DNA of 39,507 nt from an uncultured Lachnospiraceae bacterium (GTDB lineage: Bacteria; Bacillota; Clostridia; Lachnospirales; Lachnospiraceae): NCBI GenBank assembly GCA_948794795.1, contig CAQGLR010000036.1, forward strand, positions 1-39,507, read 5' to 3'. Made by a program: the position numbers and the translations under genes. Shown in pieces: positions 1-9,763 of the stretch; position 1 is the first letter of the stretch; each line of letters starts with the position of its first letter. Under the pieces are notes generated by a model. It was given only the letters and a program-made list of their open reading frames with translations, was not told the DNA's origin and ran no database searches.

Positions 1-56
1 AAAATAAATTTCGTCACATTTCACAATGGTTTATTGGGGGGTGTGAACTGTAACGT

Positions 57-78
57 ATTAAAAAAATGGGGAAACTTA
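57..78. repeat. end of a hairpin-type repeat, second copy at 12106-12393
   Basis: A 22-base stretch beginning GTATTAAAAAAATGGGG and ending AAACT is identical to the outer end of the 288-bp inverted-repeat element at 12106-12393, read on its reverse strand. The DNA on either side does not match the inner part of that element, so this is either the end of a diverged copy or a solo terminal repeat. It sits just upstream of the Ter promoter. Confidence 0.45.
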
Positions 79-89
79 AATTTTAAAAC

Positions 90-118
90 TTGAAAAAGAA
101 GTATAGACGTGCTATACT
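90..118 (+). promoter_or_regulatory. promoter of the Ter-type operon with a palindromic operator
   Basis: A sigma-A type promoter is visible: TTGAAA at 90-95, a 17-base spacer, and TATACT at 113-118. A perfect 7-bp inverted repeat, AGTATAG (100-106) and CTATACT (112-118), overlaps the -10 box with a 5-base spacer. A dimeric repressor bound there would block polymerase. The leader also has a 6-bp hairpin, CTGCCA (177-182) with TGGCAG (202-207), immediately before the GGGG ribosome site of the first gene. Confidence 0.6.
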
Positions 119-220
119 TGTAGATAATTTTAGGACTGTTATGGTTCTGTTTTATACTTTTTCACGAAGATTTAAGCTGCCAGGATTTCCAGATACTTAT
201 ATGGCAGTATGGGGATTAAT

Positions 221-811
221 ATGAAAAATACTAATACAAAACTTAAAATTTCTTATAACTCACCAGTTATCCTGGGGTTTACAGGAATTTGTTTTCTTTC
301 TCTTATAATTGGTATTATTACAAAAGGAGTTTCGACTAATTTATTATTCAGTGTATACCGTTCTTCTTTAATGGATCCACTCACATATATAAGATTTATA
401 GGCCATATATTTGGACATGCTGGATGGGAACATTTTATAGGGAATATAATGTTTATTCTGGTAGTTGGGCCTCTTTTAGAAGAAAAATATGGCCCATCAA
501 ATATATTATTTGTTATTTTGTCAACTGCACTTGTTACAGGATTAGTAAATTTTATTATTTTTCCACGTGTACAGTTATTAGGTGCAAGTGGCGTTGTATT
601 TGCTTTTATTCTTCTTTCATCATTTACCAGCATAAAAGAAGGAAGCATACCACTTACATTTATTCTTGTAGCCGTAATATATATAGGCGGGCAAGTCTAT
701 AATGGATTGTTTGTAAAAGATAATGTTTCAAACCTTACCCATATTTTAGGAGGAATAGTTGGGGCAGGTCTTGGATATGAATTAAATAAAAATAGAATTA
801 AAAAATATTAA
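221..811 (+). CDS. rhomboid family intramembrane serine protease
   Basis: Rhomboids cut transmembrane substrates inside the lipid bilayer. The 196-aa protein has about six hydrophobic segments. It carries the early His/Asn-rich motif HIFGHAGWEHFIGN, the catalytic serine motif GASG in a middle segment, and a late helix starting with His (HILGGIVGAG), which give the Ser-His dyad of the family. The ATG at 221 is preferred over the one at 209 because GGGG at 211-214 lies six bases before it. It is the first gene of the operon and ends 13 bases before the YceG-like gene, so co-transcription is likely. A rhomboid leading a Ter cluster is unusual; its substrate is unknown. Confidence 0.88.
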   Translation: MKNTNTKLKISYNSPVILGFTGICFLSLIIGIITKGVSTNLLFSVYRSSLMDPLTYIRFIGHIFGHAGWEHFIGNIMFILVVGPLLEEKYGPSNILFVILSTALVTGLVNFIIFPRVQLLGASGVVFAFILLSSFTSIKEGSIPLTFILVAVIYIGGQVYNGLFVKDNVSNLTHILGGIVGAGLGYELNKNRIKKY

Positions 812-824
812 AGGTGAGACACCA

Positions 825-3095
825 ATGTTTAAACAGCAGAAAATACATGAGCTAGATGATTTTTTCTTAAATCTTGGTTTAAGGTCTGGCAAAGGGGTAT
901 TTTTTTACAGAATTAATGCATATACAGATGAAATTGGAAGTTTTATAAGAAAATATTATGAAGCCGCCAGGCAGTCTGGCGTTATTATTGAAGGAAAGAT
1001 TCCTAACCCTGATGAAAAGAACCTGGCATATTATAACGAAATTATGGGCGTGGATTTTAAATTAAGTGTGGGATTTATCTCAGACAGCCTTAAAAAATGG
1101 CTTCCAAGAATGAATAATTACCAACGGGACAATGTTGCTGCTTCTATATATGATTCACTTGATTCCCTGCATAAAGCAGGCAAAAATGAAAATATGCTTA
1201 AAAATGCATATATAAAATTTATGTGCTGGTTATATTATAAATTTGAGCGTATTGTAAACCTTCTTGGAGAAAGCAGGATACCAAAGATTTTATATGAAGG
1301 TGAGCCTGGAAGTTATGAATTAATGATTATGTCAGTGTTGTCAAATGCAGGATGTGATATAGTACTGCTGCAGTATAATAGTAATAAGAAATACCAGGAA
1401 GCAGGCACAGTATGCCCTGATGAACTGGTACTTCCTGCTATGGTTCCTTTTCCAGAAGGCTTTTCATTAAAAATGATAAGGGAAGAAATACAGAACCTTG
1501 CCAGTAATGAACGGCTTTATGGCAGGATGCCAGAAATAACTAATTGTACAAATGCATGGACAGAAGGCAAAGGGCTGGCTGACATATGTAAAAATACTGG
1601 AGAAAGAGGTACAGATCCAAGATTTTTTTATAATTGTTTCATACAGATAAATGGTGTTGAAGATAAACTTTTATATATAAATGAATTATACAAATTTGGA
1701 CAGGAATTAAATAGTAAAAAGAGGAAAACAGTTATTATTAATGGTATGGTGCCTAAGCCATCAATGGAAGAAATATCAGCAGTAAACCGCAAAAATTACC
1801 AGGGGCAGGACCAGATGTTATCTGGGCTGTCAGGTAATCTTGTGTATCCTTCAAATATTACATTACAGCAGTTAATGGTTAAGGCTTTTCTTGATATAAT
1901 GATTGAAGAATCAAAAAAACCTGGCATGAACATTAATAAACTTACTAATAAAGGGGTATATCTTGTCTGCTGGATGAAAAGATACCGCCAGGAGCTTTTT
2001 GCAGGATGGAAAGAGGCTGTTAACAGCTGTTTTATCCATATGGGTGGCTGTAAAGACAATAATGAAGCACTTTTCTTAAAGCTGCTTGCAAGGCTTCCTG
2101 TGGATGTACTGGTATTAAATCCTGGACTTGATACAGGATGCTGTCTTACAGACAGCCTCTTATATGAAATTAATTATACAGATACAATGGATGCCACACA
2201 GTTTCCACAAGAAAATTCTGCTGTTAAAATTGGCACTGTCTCATACCATGCTGAAAGGGAACTGGATACTATAATGTACCAGGATTCTGGAATGTACAGA
2301 AACCAGCAGTACCAGAAAGCAGATGTGGTTACACTCCAGACAATGTACGAAGAAATAAAGATTTTATGGGACCAGGAGTTAAAATACAGGCCTAATTTTG
2401 CTGTAACTGGTGACAAAGTAAATATTCCAGTAATATTTGCAAAAGTGTCAGGTGTTAAAGATGGACAAGTAAATAAATATTGGATGTCAATAAAAGAACT
2501 TATAGATGAAGATACATTTATAGTAAAAGATGTGCCTTTAATCAGGCCAGAAGCACCAAATCCTATGAAAGCATATTCTGCCGGCTTTTATAAAAATGGC
2601 AGGCTGCAAAGGACAAAAATTAAAGAACATAAAGAGTATCCATATGGAGTTTTAAGAGATGAAGTACAAGAACATATTTTAGATAAATTACAGATGCTTA
2701 TTGACCAGAAGATTATTAAAGGGACATTTGAAAATGGTACAGAATACACGGTAATTGCAACTATATTAAATCTTCCTAAAGAAATAACAAGGTTAATGCA
2801 AAAATTTGATTTTACAAAGAAAAATCCCAAATTTATTTATATTAACACTGGTGAAAAGACAATTTCACTTGAGGATTCAATACTTGCGGCATTTTTAAAT
2901 CTTGCAGGGTTTGATGTGGTTTTCTTTGTCCCTACCGGATACCAGACTGTAGAGAAATACTACAATAAGCAATTAATAGAAGAGCACCAGGCAGGAAGTT
3001 ATATGTATGAACTGTCTGTTCCTGATATTGCAGCTTTTTCACCAGATACACGCCTGAAATCCTGGCGTGACAGAATTTTTAAGAGAGGAAGATAA
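825..3095 (+). CDS. YceG-like protein of the Ter stress cluster
   Basis: This 756-aa soluble protein resembles the YceG_bac family (B. subtilis YceG, PF14266), described as a component of the biosynthetic module linked to Ter systems; its reaction is not known. Segments of similar pattern recur: KILYEGEPGSYELMIMSVL near residue 160, VLVLNPGLDTGC near 430, and KFIYINTGEKTISLEDSIL near 670. Each is a beta strand followed by a helix, as expected from an internally duplicated Rossmann-like fold. It is longer than B. subtilis YceG. GGTGAG precedes the start at good spacing, and the TelA-like gene begins three bases after the stop, so the two are surely one transcript. No signal peptide or membrane segment is seen. 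Confidence 0.7.
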   Translation: MFKQQKIHELDDFFLNLGLRSGKGVFFYRINAYTDEIGSFIRKYYEAARQSGVIIEGKIPNPDEKNLAYYNEIMGVDFKLSVGFISDSLKKWLPRMNNYQRDNVAASIYDSLDSLHKAGKNENMLKNAYIKFMCWLYYKFERIVNLLGESRIPKILYEGEPGSYELMIMSVLSNAGCDIVLLQYNSNKKYQEAGTVCPDELVLPAMVPFPEGFSLKMIREEIQNLASNERLYGRMPEITNCTNAWTEGKGLADICKNTGERGTDPRFFYNCFIQINGVEDKLLYINELYKFGQELNSKKRKTVIINGMVPKPSMEEISAVNRKNYQGQDQMLSGLSGNLVYPSNITLQQLMVKAFLDIMIEESKKPGMNINKLTNKGVYLVCWMKRYRQELFAGWKEAVNSCFIHMGGCKDNNEALFLKLLARLPVDVLVLNPGLDTGCCLTDSLLYEINYTDTMDATQFPQENSAVKIGTVSYHAERELDTIMYQDSGMYRNQQYQKADVVTLQTMYEEIKILWDQELKYRPNFAVTGDKVNIPVIFAKVSGVKDGQVNKYWMSIKELIDEDTFIVKDVPLIRPEAPNPMKAYSAGFYKNGRLQRTKIKEHKEYPYGVLRDEVQEHILDKLQMLIDQKIIKGTFENGTEYTVIATILNLPKEITRLMQKFDFTKKNPKFIYINTGEKTISLEDSILAAFLNLAGFDVVFFVPTGYQTVEKYYNKQLIEEHQAGSYMYELSVPDIAAFSPDTRLKSWRDRIFKRGR

Positions 3096-3098
3096 TTT

Positions 3099-4241
3099 AT
3101 GGCTATTGATTTTAGTAAAACAGTTAAAACACCAGCGGCAGCACCAGTGCCCAAAGAGGAAACAGAAGTTATAGAGCAGTATGATATTGTAGCAGACAGG
3201 GAACAGATGAACCTTGCCCTGGTTAATTCTGCAGAAGTTGATGCTATTGTAAGCACAGTTGAGATAAATAACCTTGATACTATTGTTTCATTTGGGGCAG
3301 AAGTAGCAGAAGAAATATCTAAAGCCTCAGATGTTGTTTTAAACAGCATGAATATGTCTTTGCTGGATGATACAAGTGGTATGCTTAAAACCCTGGCAAA
3401 AATAATGGAAAAGTTTGATATTAATGAAATACAGGATAATCCAGGGTTATTTGGAAAACTTTTTGGAAATATGAAGAAACAGCTGGATAAGATACTTGCT
3501 AAGTACCATACAATGGGAGAAGAAGTAGATAAGATTTATGTACAGCTGAAAGGATATGAATCAGAAATTAAACAGTCAAACCAGAAATTAAACCAGATGT
3601 TTGAGGCTAATGTAAACTTTTACCATGAACTTGTAAAATATATTCTTGCAGGTGAACAGGCATGTAAAGAAATTGAAGATTATATTAAACAAAGAGAAAC
3701 AGATATGGTTAATACAGGGGATAATTCAATACAATTTGAACTTACAAACCTTAACCAGGCACTTATGATGATGGAACAGCGTACACAGGATTTAAGGACA
3801 GCAGAAAATGTTGCAATGCAGTCAATTCCAATGATAAAAACAATGGAATTTAGCAATTATAACCTTGTAAGAAAGATTAATTCTGCATTTATTGTAACCC
3901 TTCCTGTGTTTAAACAGGCACTTGCACAGGCTATACTTCTTAAAAGACAGGGAATACAAGCTGAGGCAATGGCTGAACTTGATAAGAAAACTAACGAAAT
4001 GTTAATGAAAAATGCTAAAAATACAGTTGAGGCATCTAAGATGACAGCAAGGCTTGCATCTGGAAGCTCTATACAGATTGAAACACTTGAAACAACCTGG
4101 AGGACAATAACAAGTGGTATTGAAGAAACAAGGAGAATCCAGGAAGATGCAAGGAAAAAACGTATAGAAGACCAGGCACGCCTTGAAGCTATTAAACAGG
4201 ATTTTAACAGGCAGTACCATATGCCGCAGAAAAGAAATTAA
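3099..4241 (+). CDS. TelA/YceH family toxic anion resistance protein
   Basis: A 380-aa, largely helical, Gln- and Glu-rich protein of the TelA family (B. subtilis YceH), linked to resistance to tellurite and other toxic anions and to envelope stress. Typical stretches are GLFGKLFGNMKKQLDKILAKY in the first half and LVRKINSAFIVTLPVFKQAL in the second, followed by an EARR/KKRIEDQAR-like charged tail. The whole protein looks like a long coiled-coil bundle without membrane segments. It lies between the YceG-like gene and three terD genes, the same order as the yceCDEFGH-type clusters of Bacillus with terD placed after instead of before. Confidence 0.85.
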   Translation: MAIDFSKTVKTPAAAPVPKEETEVIEQYDIVADREQMNLALVNSAEVDAIVSTVEINNLDTIVSFGAEVAEEISKASDVVLNSMNMSLLDDTSGMLKTLAKIMEKFDINEIQDNPGLFGKLFGNMKKQLDKILAKYHTMGEEVDKIYVQLKGYESEIKQSNQKLNQMFEANVNFYHELVKYILAGEQACKEIEDYIKQRETDMVNTGDNSIQFELTNLNQALMMMEQRTQDLRTAENVAMQSIPMIKTMEFSNYNLVRKINSAFIVTLPVFKQALAQAILLKRQGIQAEAMAELDKKTNEMLMKNAKNTVEASKMTARLASGSSIQIETLETTWRTITSGIEETRRIQEDARKKRIEDQARLEAIKQDFNRQYHMPQKRN

Positions 4242-4310
4242 AATCCTGGATTGCTGTAATTTGAGAATTATCTTGTAATACATTTATAAATATTTAAAGG
4301 AGGAAGGAAT

Positions 4311-4892
4311 ATGCCAATTAATTTATCAAAAGGACAAAAAGTAGATTTAACAAAAGGAAACCCAGGACTGAAAAATATTATGGTAGGGCTTGGATGGGAT
4401 GTTAATTCATTTGATTCTGGTGCGGATTTTGACCTGGATGTATCAGCATTTTTATGTGGTTCTAATGGCAAATGTCCTACAGACAAGGATTTTATCTTCT
4501 ATGGCAATCTTGTGCATCCAAGTGAAGCTGTAAAACATATGGGAGATAACCTTACTGGTGAAGGTGAAGGTGATGATGAACAGATACAGATTGACCTGGA
4601 TAAAATTCCTGGAAATATTGAGAAAATAGCATTTACAGTTACTATTTATGAAGCAGAGCAAAGACGCCAGAATTTTGGGCAGGTTTCAAATTCATTTATA
4701 AGGATTGTGGATGAAACAACAGACATTGAATTAATAAGATATGATTTAGGTGAAGACTTTTCAATAGAAACAGCAATAGTTGCTGGTGAATTATATAAAT
4801 ATAATGGTGAATGGAAATTTAACGCAGTAGGAAGCGGATTCCAGGGTGGCCTGGCTGCGCTTTGCGGCCATTATGGCATTGAAGTAGCATAA
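4311..4892 (+). CDS. TerD family protein, first of three
   Basis: TerD domains are calcium-binding beta-sandwich proteins of the tellurium resistance and general stress system. This 193-aa copy has the hallmark start INLSKGQKVDLTKGNPGL, the acidic FDLDVSAFL motif, FYGNLVHPS, the acidic calcium loop GEGEGDDEQI, and the conserved IYEAEQRRQNFGQVSN segment. A strong AAAGGAGGAAGG ribosome site precedes it. It is about 75 percent identical by eye to the next gene, so the two arose by tandem duplication. Confidence 0.95.
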   Translation: MPINLSKGQKVDLTKGNPGLKNIMVGLGWDVNSFDSGADFDLDVSAFLCGSNGKCPTDKDFIFYGNLVHPSEAVKHMGDNLTGEGEGDDEQIQIDLDKIPGNIEKIAFTVTIYEAEQRRQNFGQVSNSFIRIVDETTDIELIRYDLGEDFSIETAIVAGELYKYNGEWKFNAVGSGFQGGLAALCGHYGIEVA

Positions 4893-4908
4893 AGGAGGAA
4901 AATTATAT

Positions 4909-5490
4909 ATGCCAATTAATTTATCAAAAGGACAGAAAGTAAGCCTTACAAAAGGAAATCCAGGGCTGAAGAATGTAGTAGTTGGATTAGGATGGGATGT
5001 AAACCAGTTTGATACAGGCGGGGATTTTGACCTGGATGCTGCTGCATTCCTGCTGGCTGGTACAGGAAAAGTGAGCAGGACAGAAGACTTTGTTTTTTAT
5101 GGAAACCTGTCACATCCTTCTGGTTCTGTAGTACACCAGGGAGATAACCTTACTGGTGTAGGGGATGGTGATGATGAGCAGATTAAAATTGACCTTTCAA
5201 AAGTTCCAGATAATATTGAGAAGATAGCATTTACAGTTACCATTTATGAAGCAGAACAAAGACGCCAGAATTTTGGACAGGTTAGCAATGCATTTATCAG
5301 GATTTATAACGAAGTTACAGGTGAAGAAATGCTGCGTTATGATTTAGGTGAAGACTTTTCAATTGAAACAGCTGCCGTATTTGGTGAGTTATATAAAAAT
5401 GGCAGTGAATGGAAGTTTAATGCAATCGGAAGCGGATACCAGGGAGGCCTTGCAGCATTATGTGCCAGCTTTGGGGTTGATGCGGAGTAA
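4909..5490 (+). CDS. TerD family protein, second of three
   Basis: A second 193-aa TerD protein, separated by 16 bases from the first and preceded by AAAGGAGG. It keeps FDLDAAAFL, the GDGDDEQI calcium loop and EAEQRRQNFGQVSN. Differences from the first copy concentrate between residues 45 and 75 (SRTEDFVFYGN instead of TDKDFIFYGN) and at the C-terminus. Paralogous TerD proteins are thought to assemble near the membrane with TelA and TerC partners; no terC gene is visible in this window. Confidence 0.95.
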   Translation: MPINLSKGQKVSLTKGNPGLKNVVVGLGWDVNQFDTGGDFDLDAAAFLLAGTGKVSRTEDFVFYGNLSHPSGSVVHQGDNLTGVGDGDDEQIKIDLSKVPDNIEKIAFTVTIYEAEQRRQNFGQVSNAFIRIYNEVTGEEMLRYDLGEDFSIETAAVFGELYKNGSEWKFNAIGSGYQGGLAALCASFGVDAE

Positions 5491-5514
5491 AAGCAAACAG
5501 AATGGAGGACTAAT

Positions 5515-6102
5515 ATGTCTATAAGCCTACAAAAAGGACAAAAAGTAAATTTATCAAAAGATAATGCAGGGCTTTCAAGTGTAATAGTTGGACTGGGATG
5601 GGATGAAGCCCCACAAAAAGGTGGTTTATTTTCACCAAAGCCAAAACCAATAGATTGTGATGCTTCTGCAATTATGCTGAAAAATGGAAAACTGGCTGCA
5701 AAAGAAGATTTAGTATACTATGGCAACCTTAACCATATATCAGGTACAGTATTACACCAGGGAGATAACCTTACAGGTGCTGGGGATGGTGATGACGAAC
5801 AGATTATTGTCGACCTTGCACGTGTGCCTGCTGAATATGACAGAATTGTAATTGTTGTAACTATATATGAATCAGTACAGCGGCGCCAGCATTTTGGAAT
5901 GATAAAAAATGCATTTATCAGGCTGGTTGATACACGTAATAATAAGGAAATGATGAGATATAACTTAACTGATGATTATTCAGGCATGACAGCTATGATA
6001 TTTGGCGAAGTCTACAGGCGTAATGGCGAATGGAAGTTTAATGCTATTGGACAAGGTACTAATGACCCTGGTCTTGGAGAACTTTCTGCAAGATTCCGTT
6101 AA
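5515..6102 (+). CDS. TerD family protein, third and most divergent
   Basis: This 195-aa TerD protein keeps the N-terminal ISLQKGQKVNLSK start, the GDGDDEQI calcium loop and the YESVQRRQHFG segment. It has an insertion near residue 33 (GGLFSPKPKP) and replaces the FDLDxxAFL box with IDCDASAIML. The loss of one acidic residue there may alter metal binding. It resembles the YceC or TerX-like branch more than the two preceding copies. An AATGGAGG ribosome site lies before the start, and a weak hairpin follows the gene. Confidence 0.92.
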   Translation: MSISLQKGQKVNLSKDNAGLSSVIVGLGWDEAPQKGGLFSPKPKPIDCDASAIMLKNGKLAAKEDLVYYGNLNHISGTVLHQGDNLTGAGDGDDEQIIVDLARVPAEYDRIVIVVTIYESVQRRQHFGMIKNAFIRLVDTRNNKEMMRYNLTDDYSGMTAMIFGEVYRRNGEWKFNAIGQGTNDPGLGELSARFR

Positions 6103-6123
6103 TACGAATAATAATTAACATAT

Positions 6124-6163
6124 AGGGAGAAGCTAAAGTCATCAAAGGGTTTCTCCCTTTATG
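6124..6163 (+). terminator. possible partial terminator or processing hairpin
   Basis: AGGGAGAA (6124-6131) pairs with TTCTCCCT (6151-6158) around a 19-base loop and is followed by TTTAT. It could reduce read-through from the terD genes into the calcium ATPase gene. The U-tract is short, so termination is probably incomplete. Confidence 0.4.
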
Positions 6164-6188
6164 CAATTAACAAAGGAGCAGATTTTAT

Positions 6189-8849
6189 ATGAAATATAAT
6201 GGACTAACTGATAAGGAAGCAGAAGAGTCACGGCAAAAGTATGGCTCGAATGAAATTCCAGATTCTGAACCCACTACATTCTGGGAAGAATTTAAAGAAA
6301 CATTTAGTGACCCGATGATAAAAATTCTTCTGGCTATTGCAGCATTAATGATAATAATGTTTTTCTTTGGCTATGCAGAGATATATGAGCCATTGGGAAC
6401 AATTATAGCAGTACTGATTGTTGCTGTTGTTTCAGCTAAAACTGGTGTCGCAAGTGATGCAAAATACAGGGAACTTAAGGATAATACGGAAAAGGACAAG
6501 TGTAAAGTATACCGGAATGGTGCTGTTACAGTAATAGATGTTGATGATGTAGTAGTTGGCGACAAGGTACTTTTACAATCTGGTGATAAAATTCCAGCTG
6601 ATGGCATACTTCTGGATGGTTCGTTAAGAGTAGATAACTCTGCTTTAAACGGGGAAGCAGAAGAGTGTAAAAAGACTAAGGCAGACAGCAGTTTTGACCT
6701 TCCAGATGATATAACAGGTGATACTTTTGTAGATGCACATTCACTTTTCCGTGGTGCAGTTGTATTTGATGGTGAGGGCGTACTTGATGTACGGAAAACT
6801 GGCTTAAAGACAATGATGGGTAAAATGGCTGAGGAAATGCAGGAAAACGAGCCAGATTCCCCATTAAAAGTAAAACTTTCCAAACTTGCAAAACAAATTT
6901 CTACATTTGGATATATTGGTGCTATTGTTATAGCTGTTTTGTATTTTGTATACTTTATTGTTTCAGCAGGCGGTATTGCTGCATATTTTTCTGCAAGCAT
7001 ACAGGATATTATAAAAGATGTTGTTGAAGCAGTTTCACTGGCAGTTGTTATTATTGTATGTGCGGTACCAGAAGGCCTTCCATTAATGATTTCACTTGTA
7101 CTTATGCAGAATACAAGCAAAATGCTTGACCATAATGTACTTGTACGTAAGGCAGAAGGTATTGAAACTGCTGGCTCACTGAATATTTTATTTAGTGACA
7201 AGACTGGTACGATTACAAAAGGTTCATTAGAAGTTGTGGACTTCTTCCTTGGTGATGGTACTTCAGTCCCTATATCTGCAATGGACAGCCATAAAAAAGT
7301 GAAAGAGCTTGTTGACCTTGCTATTGGAAAGAATACACAGTCAATGTTTGATGCATCCCACAAGGTTATCGGAGGCAATGCAACTGACCAGGCATTAATG
7401 AAATTTATTGGTGAAAAAGTATTTACAACATTAGCTGGAAATAAGGAATATATAGTAACAGCACAACAAGGCTTTAACTCTGCTAATAAATTCAGCCAGG
7501 CACGTATTGAAAGTACAGGAAAGACTTTTTACAAGGGTGCCCCTGAAAAGCTTCTTGCAAAAGCAACCAAATATTTAGATGGTGATGGAAATGTACAAAA
7601 TATTGATATGGCAGCCCTTAACCAGAAAATTGACGGGCTTGCAACGAAAGCTATGCGTGTGCTTGCATTTGGTTATTCAGAGTCAGGACTGGCAGAAAAT
7701 ACTATTAATGATGATATAGTAATTATTGGGCTTGCTGGCATACGTGATGATGTAAGGCCAGAAGCAAGGGAAGCTATTAAAGAAGTACAGGGAGCCGGTA
7801 TCCAGGTTGTTATGATTACAGGTGACAGGCTGGAAACAGCAGTTGCTATCGCTAAGGATGCAGGCCTTCTGCAAAATAGCAGTGATAAGGCATTGTCCTC
7901 AGCACAGTTAAATGAAATGTCTGATGATGAAGTTAAAAAGATTATTAAAGATATCAGGGTTATTGCAAGAGCCCTGCCTACTGATAAGTCAAGGATGGTA
8001 AGGCTTTGCCAGGAGATGAACCTGGTTGTCGGGATGACTGGTGATGGTGTAAATGATTCCCCTGCATTAAAGAGGGCTGATGTAGGCTTTGCTATGGGAA
8101 GTGGTACAGAAGCAGCAAAAGAGGCAAGTGAAATAGTTATTCTTGATGATAATTTCAAATCAATAAAAGATGCTATTTTATACGGAAGGACAATATACCA
8201 CAATATTTTGAAATTCTGTAAATTCCAGCTTGTAATTAATGTTACTGCTGTTATTGTAAGTGCAATAGCTCCTTTCTTTGGTGTAGAAGAACCTCTGAAA
8301 GTAACACATTTATTATTTGTAAACCTGGTTATGGACGGGCTTGGTGCAATTATGCTTGGTAATGAACCAGCACTTAAGGAGTATATGCAGGAAAAACCAA
8401 GGCGCAGGGATGAGAGCATAATAAACAGGAAGATGATGGCACAAATATTAATTATGGGATTCTGGCTTACAGCAATAAGCTTTGTGTATTTGAAGCTTCC
8501 TTTCTTTAGAAACTTATTTGAATCAGATAAACAGCACCTTACAGGTTATTTTGTTTTGTTTATTGTAGCAGCATTGTTTAATGGTTTTAATGTGCGTGAT
8601 GAAGGCTTTGGGATTTTTAAGGGGCTTGATGAAAATAAGGGATTTCTTAAGGTATTTTTTATTATTATTATTGTACAGGCTGTAATTGTAAATGCAGCAT
8701 TAGTTCCATTTGAGTTTTTCACATGGATTGGAAATATGTTTAGCTGTGTACCTTTTGGGCCTGCTGGATGGGTAGCAGTTATTTTACTGGCAGTTACAAT
8801 GATTCCAGTAGACCTTATAAGGAAAGCTGTATTAAAGGTACAAGGATAG
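6189..8849 (+). CDS. calcium-translocating P-type ATPase, PMCA type
   Basis: An 886-aa P-type ATPase that exports calcium using ATP. The phosphorylated Asp is in SDKTGTITKG (about D337). The membrane calcium site motif CAVPEGLPL in segment 4 has Glu near residue 295. The hinge TGDGVND sits near residue 617, and the usual ten membrane helices and N-terminal cation ATPase domain are present. Length and motifs fit the bacterial PMCA-type family. Placement directly after three TerD genes fits the known coupling of Ter systems to calcium: TerD proteins bind calcium and the pump would set its level. A GGAG ribosome site lies ten bases before the start. Confidence 0.93.
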   Translation: MKYNGLTDKEAEESRQKYGSNEIPDSEPTTFWEEFKETFSDPMIKILLAIAALMIIMFFFGYAEIYEPLGTIIAVLIVAVVSAKTGVASDAKYRELKDNTEKDKCKVYRNGAVTVIDVDDVVVGDKVLLQSGDKIPADGILLDGSLRVDNSALNGEAEECKKTKADSSFDLPDDITGDTFVDAHSLFRGAVVFDGEGVLDVRKTGLKTMMGKMAEEMQENEPDSPLKVKLSKLAKQISTFGYIGAIVIAVLYFVYFIVSAGGIAAYFSASIQDIIKDVVEAVSLAVVIIVCAVPEGLPLMISLVLMQNTSKMLDHNVLVRKAEGIETAGSLNILFSDKTGTITKGSLEVVDFFLGDGTSVPISAMDSHKKVKELVDLAIGKNTQSMFDASHKVIGGNATDQALMKFIGEKVFTTLAGNKEYIVTAQQGFNSANKFSQARIESTGKTFYKGAPEKLLAKATKYLDGDGNVQNIDMAALNQKIDGLATKAMRVLAFGYSESGLAENTINDDIVIIGLAGIRDDVRPEAREAIKEVQGAGIQVVMITGDRLETAVAIAKDAGLLQNSSDKALSSAQLNEMSDDEVKKIIKDIRVIARALPTDKSRMVRLCQEMNLVVGMTGDGVNDSPALKRADVGFAMGSGTEAAKEASEIVILDDNFKSIKDAILYGRTIYHNILKFCKFQLVINVTAVIVSAIAPFFGVEEPLKVTHLLFVNLVMDGLGAIMLGNEPALKEYMQEKPRRRDESIINRKMMAQILIMGFWLTAISFVYLKLPFFRNLFESDKQHLTGYFVLFIVAALFNGFNVRDEGFGIFKGLDENKGFLKVFFIIIIVQAVIVNAALVPFEFFTWIGNMFSCVPFGPAGWVAVILLAVTMIPVDLIRKAVLKVQG

Positions 8850-8888
8850 GCAATTATATTTATAATATTTGTACAATAGGTTTCTGTA

Positions 8889-8947
8889 CTGCGGCAGTTA
8901 ATTGCTTTCAAATAGCAGTTTAGTACAAAGCAATTAACTTGCTGCAG
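8889..8947 (+). other. long intergenic stem-loop before the HAD gene
   Basis: A near-perfect 20-bp stem is formed by CTGCGGCA plus GTTAATTGCTTT (8897-8908) and AAAGCAATTAAC (8927-8938) plus TTGCTGCAG, with one mismatch and one bulge and an 18-base loop. No U-tract follows, so it is more likely an RNA processing or stabilising hairpin between the ATPase and HAD genes than a terminator. Confidence 0.5.
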
Positions 8948-8986
8948 GAAGATATACTATTTGGATAAATAAAGGATTTTTAATAA

Positions 8987-9763
8987 ATGTATATATTTAA
9001 CTCAGATTTAGATAATACGCTGGTATATTCTTATAAACATAATATTGGTACTGATAAAATTAATGTAGAGATATATAAAAACAGGGAAATATCATATATT
9101 ACAAAACGTACTTCCAGGCTTCTTAATGATGTAATAAAAAAAGTCACTTTTGTTCCAACTACAACAAGGACAGTGGAACAGTATAAAAGAATTAATTTGG
9201 GAATACCTGATCCTGAGTATGCGCTTGTATGTAATGGTGGAATATTGCTAGAAAATGGAGAGGAAAATCCAGAATGGTACATAGACTCTGTTAATATGGT
9301 GAAAGATTCAGAAGAGGAAATAAAAAGAGGTATCAGGTTATTAGAATATGATACAAGAAGAAATTTTGAGTTAAGATTTATCCGTGGTTTATTTGTTTTT
9401 ACAAAGTGTAAAGAACCAGAAACAGTTGTAACAGATTTACGGAATTTACTGGATAATAGTAAAGTTGATGTATTTAATAATGGAACAAAAGTATATATAT
9501 TGCCTAAAAAGTTAAATAAAGGGACAGCTGTAACCAGGTTAAAGAAAAAACTTGGTGCAGATAAGGTAATAGCTGCAGGAGATAGTTTATTTGATATTCC
9601 TATGATTGGAAATGCAGATTATGCTATTATACCATATGGTTTGAAGAACCAGTTAAGTTTGTCTGGCAATATTTTTATTGTTAATGAAAAAGAGATGTTT
9701 TCGGAAAAGGTATTGGATAAAGTGCTGGAATTATGTAAGGAAATGGAGGGGTTTTATGAATAG
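8987..9763 (+). CDS. HAD superfamily phosphatase of the Ter cluster
   Basis: A 258-aa haloacid dehalogenase family hydrolase. The N-terminal nucleophile motif is DLDNT (DxDxT type) in FNSDLDNTLVYSY, a conserved Lys lies in LPKKLNKGTAV, and the late acidic motif is GDSLFDIPM (GDxxxD). The cap domain resembles Cof-type sugar or nucleotide phosphatases. HAD phosphatases recur in the biosynthetic module proposed for Ter operons, where they may dephosphorylate a nucleoside-like product; the true substrate is unknown. Its stop overlaps the next start by eight bases (9756-9763), so the two are translationally coupled. Confidence 0.82.
   Translation: MYIFNSDLDNTLVYSYKHNIGTDKINVEIYKNREISYITKRTSRLLNDVIKKVTFVPTTTRTVEQYKRINLGIPDPEYALVCNGGILLENGEENPEWYIDSVNMVKDSEEEIKRGIRLLEYDTRRNFELRFIRGLFVFTKCKEPETVVTDLRNLLDNSKVDVFNNGTKVYILPKKLNKGTAVTRLKKKLGADKVIAAGDSLFDIPMIGNADYAIIPYGLKNQLSLSGNIFIVNEKEMFSEKVLDKVLELCKEMEGFYE

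Noticed and set aside
6371..7378. A long reverse-strand ORF of 335 codons
   Set aside because: It is a shadow of the calcium ATPase gene; its protein is Ser/Thr-rich with no recognisable motif and no ribosome site.
7673..8419. A 248-codon reverse-strand ORF
   Set aside because: Also a shadow of the ATPase gene, with no family features.
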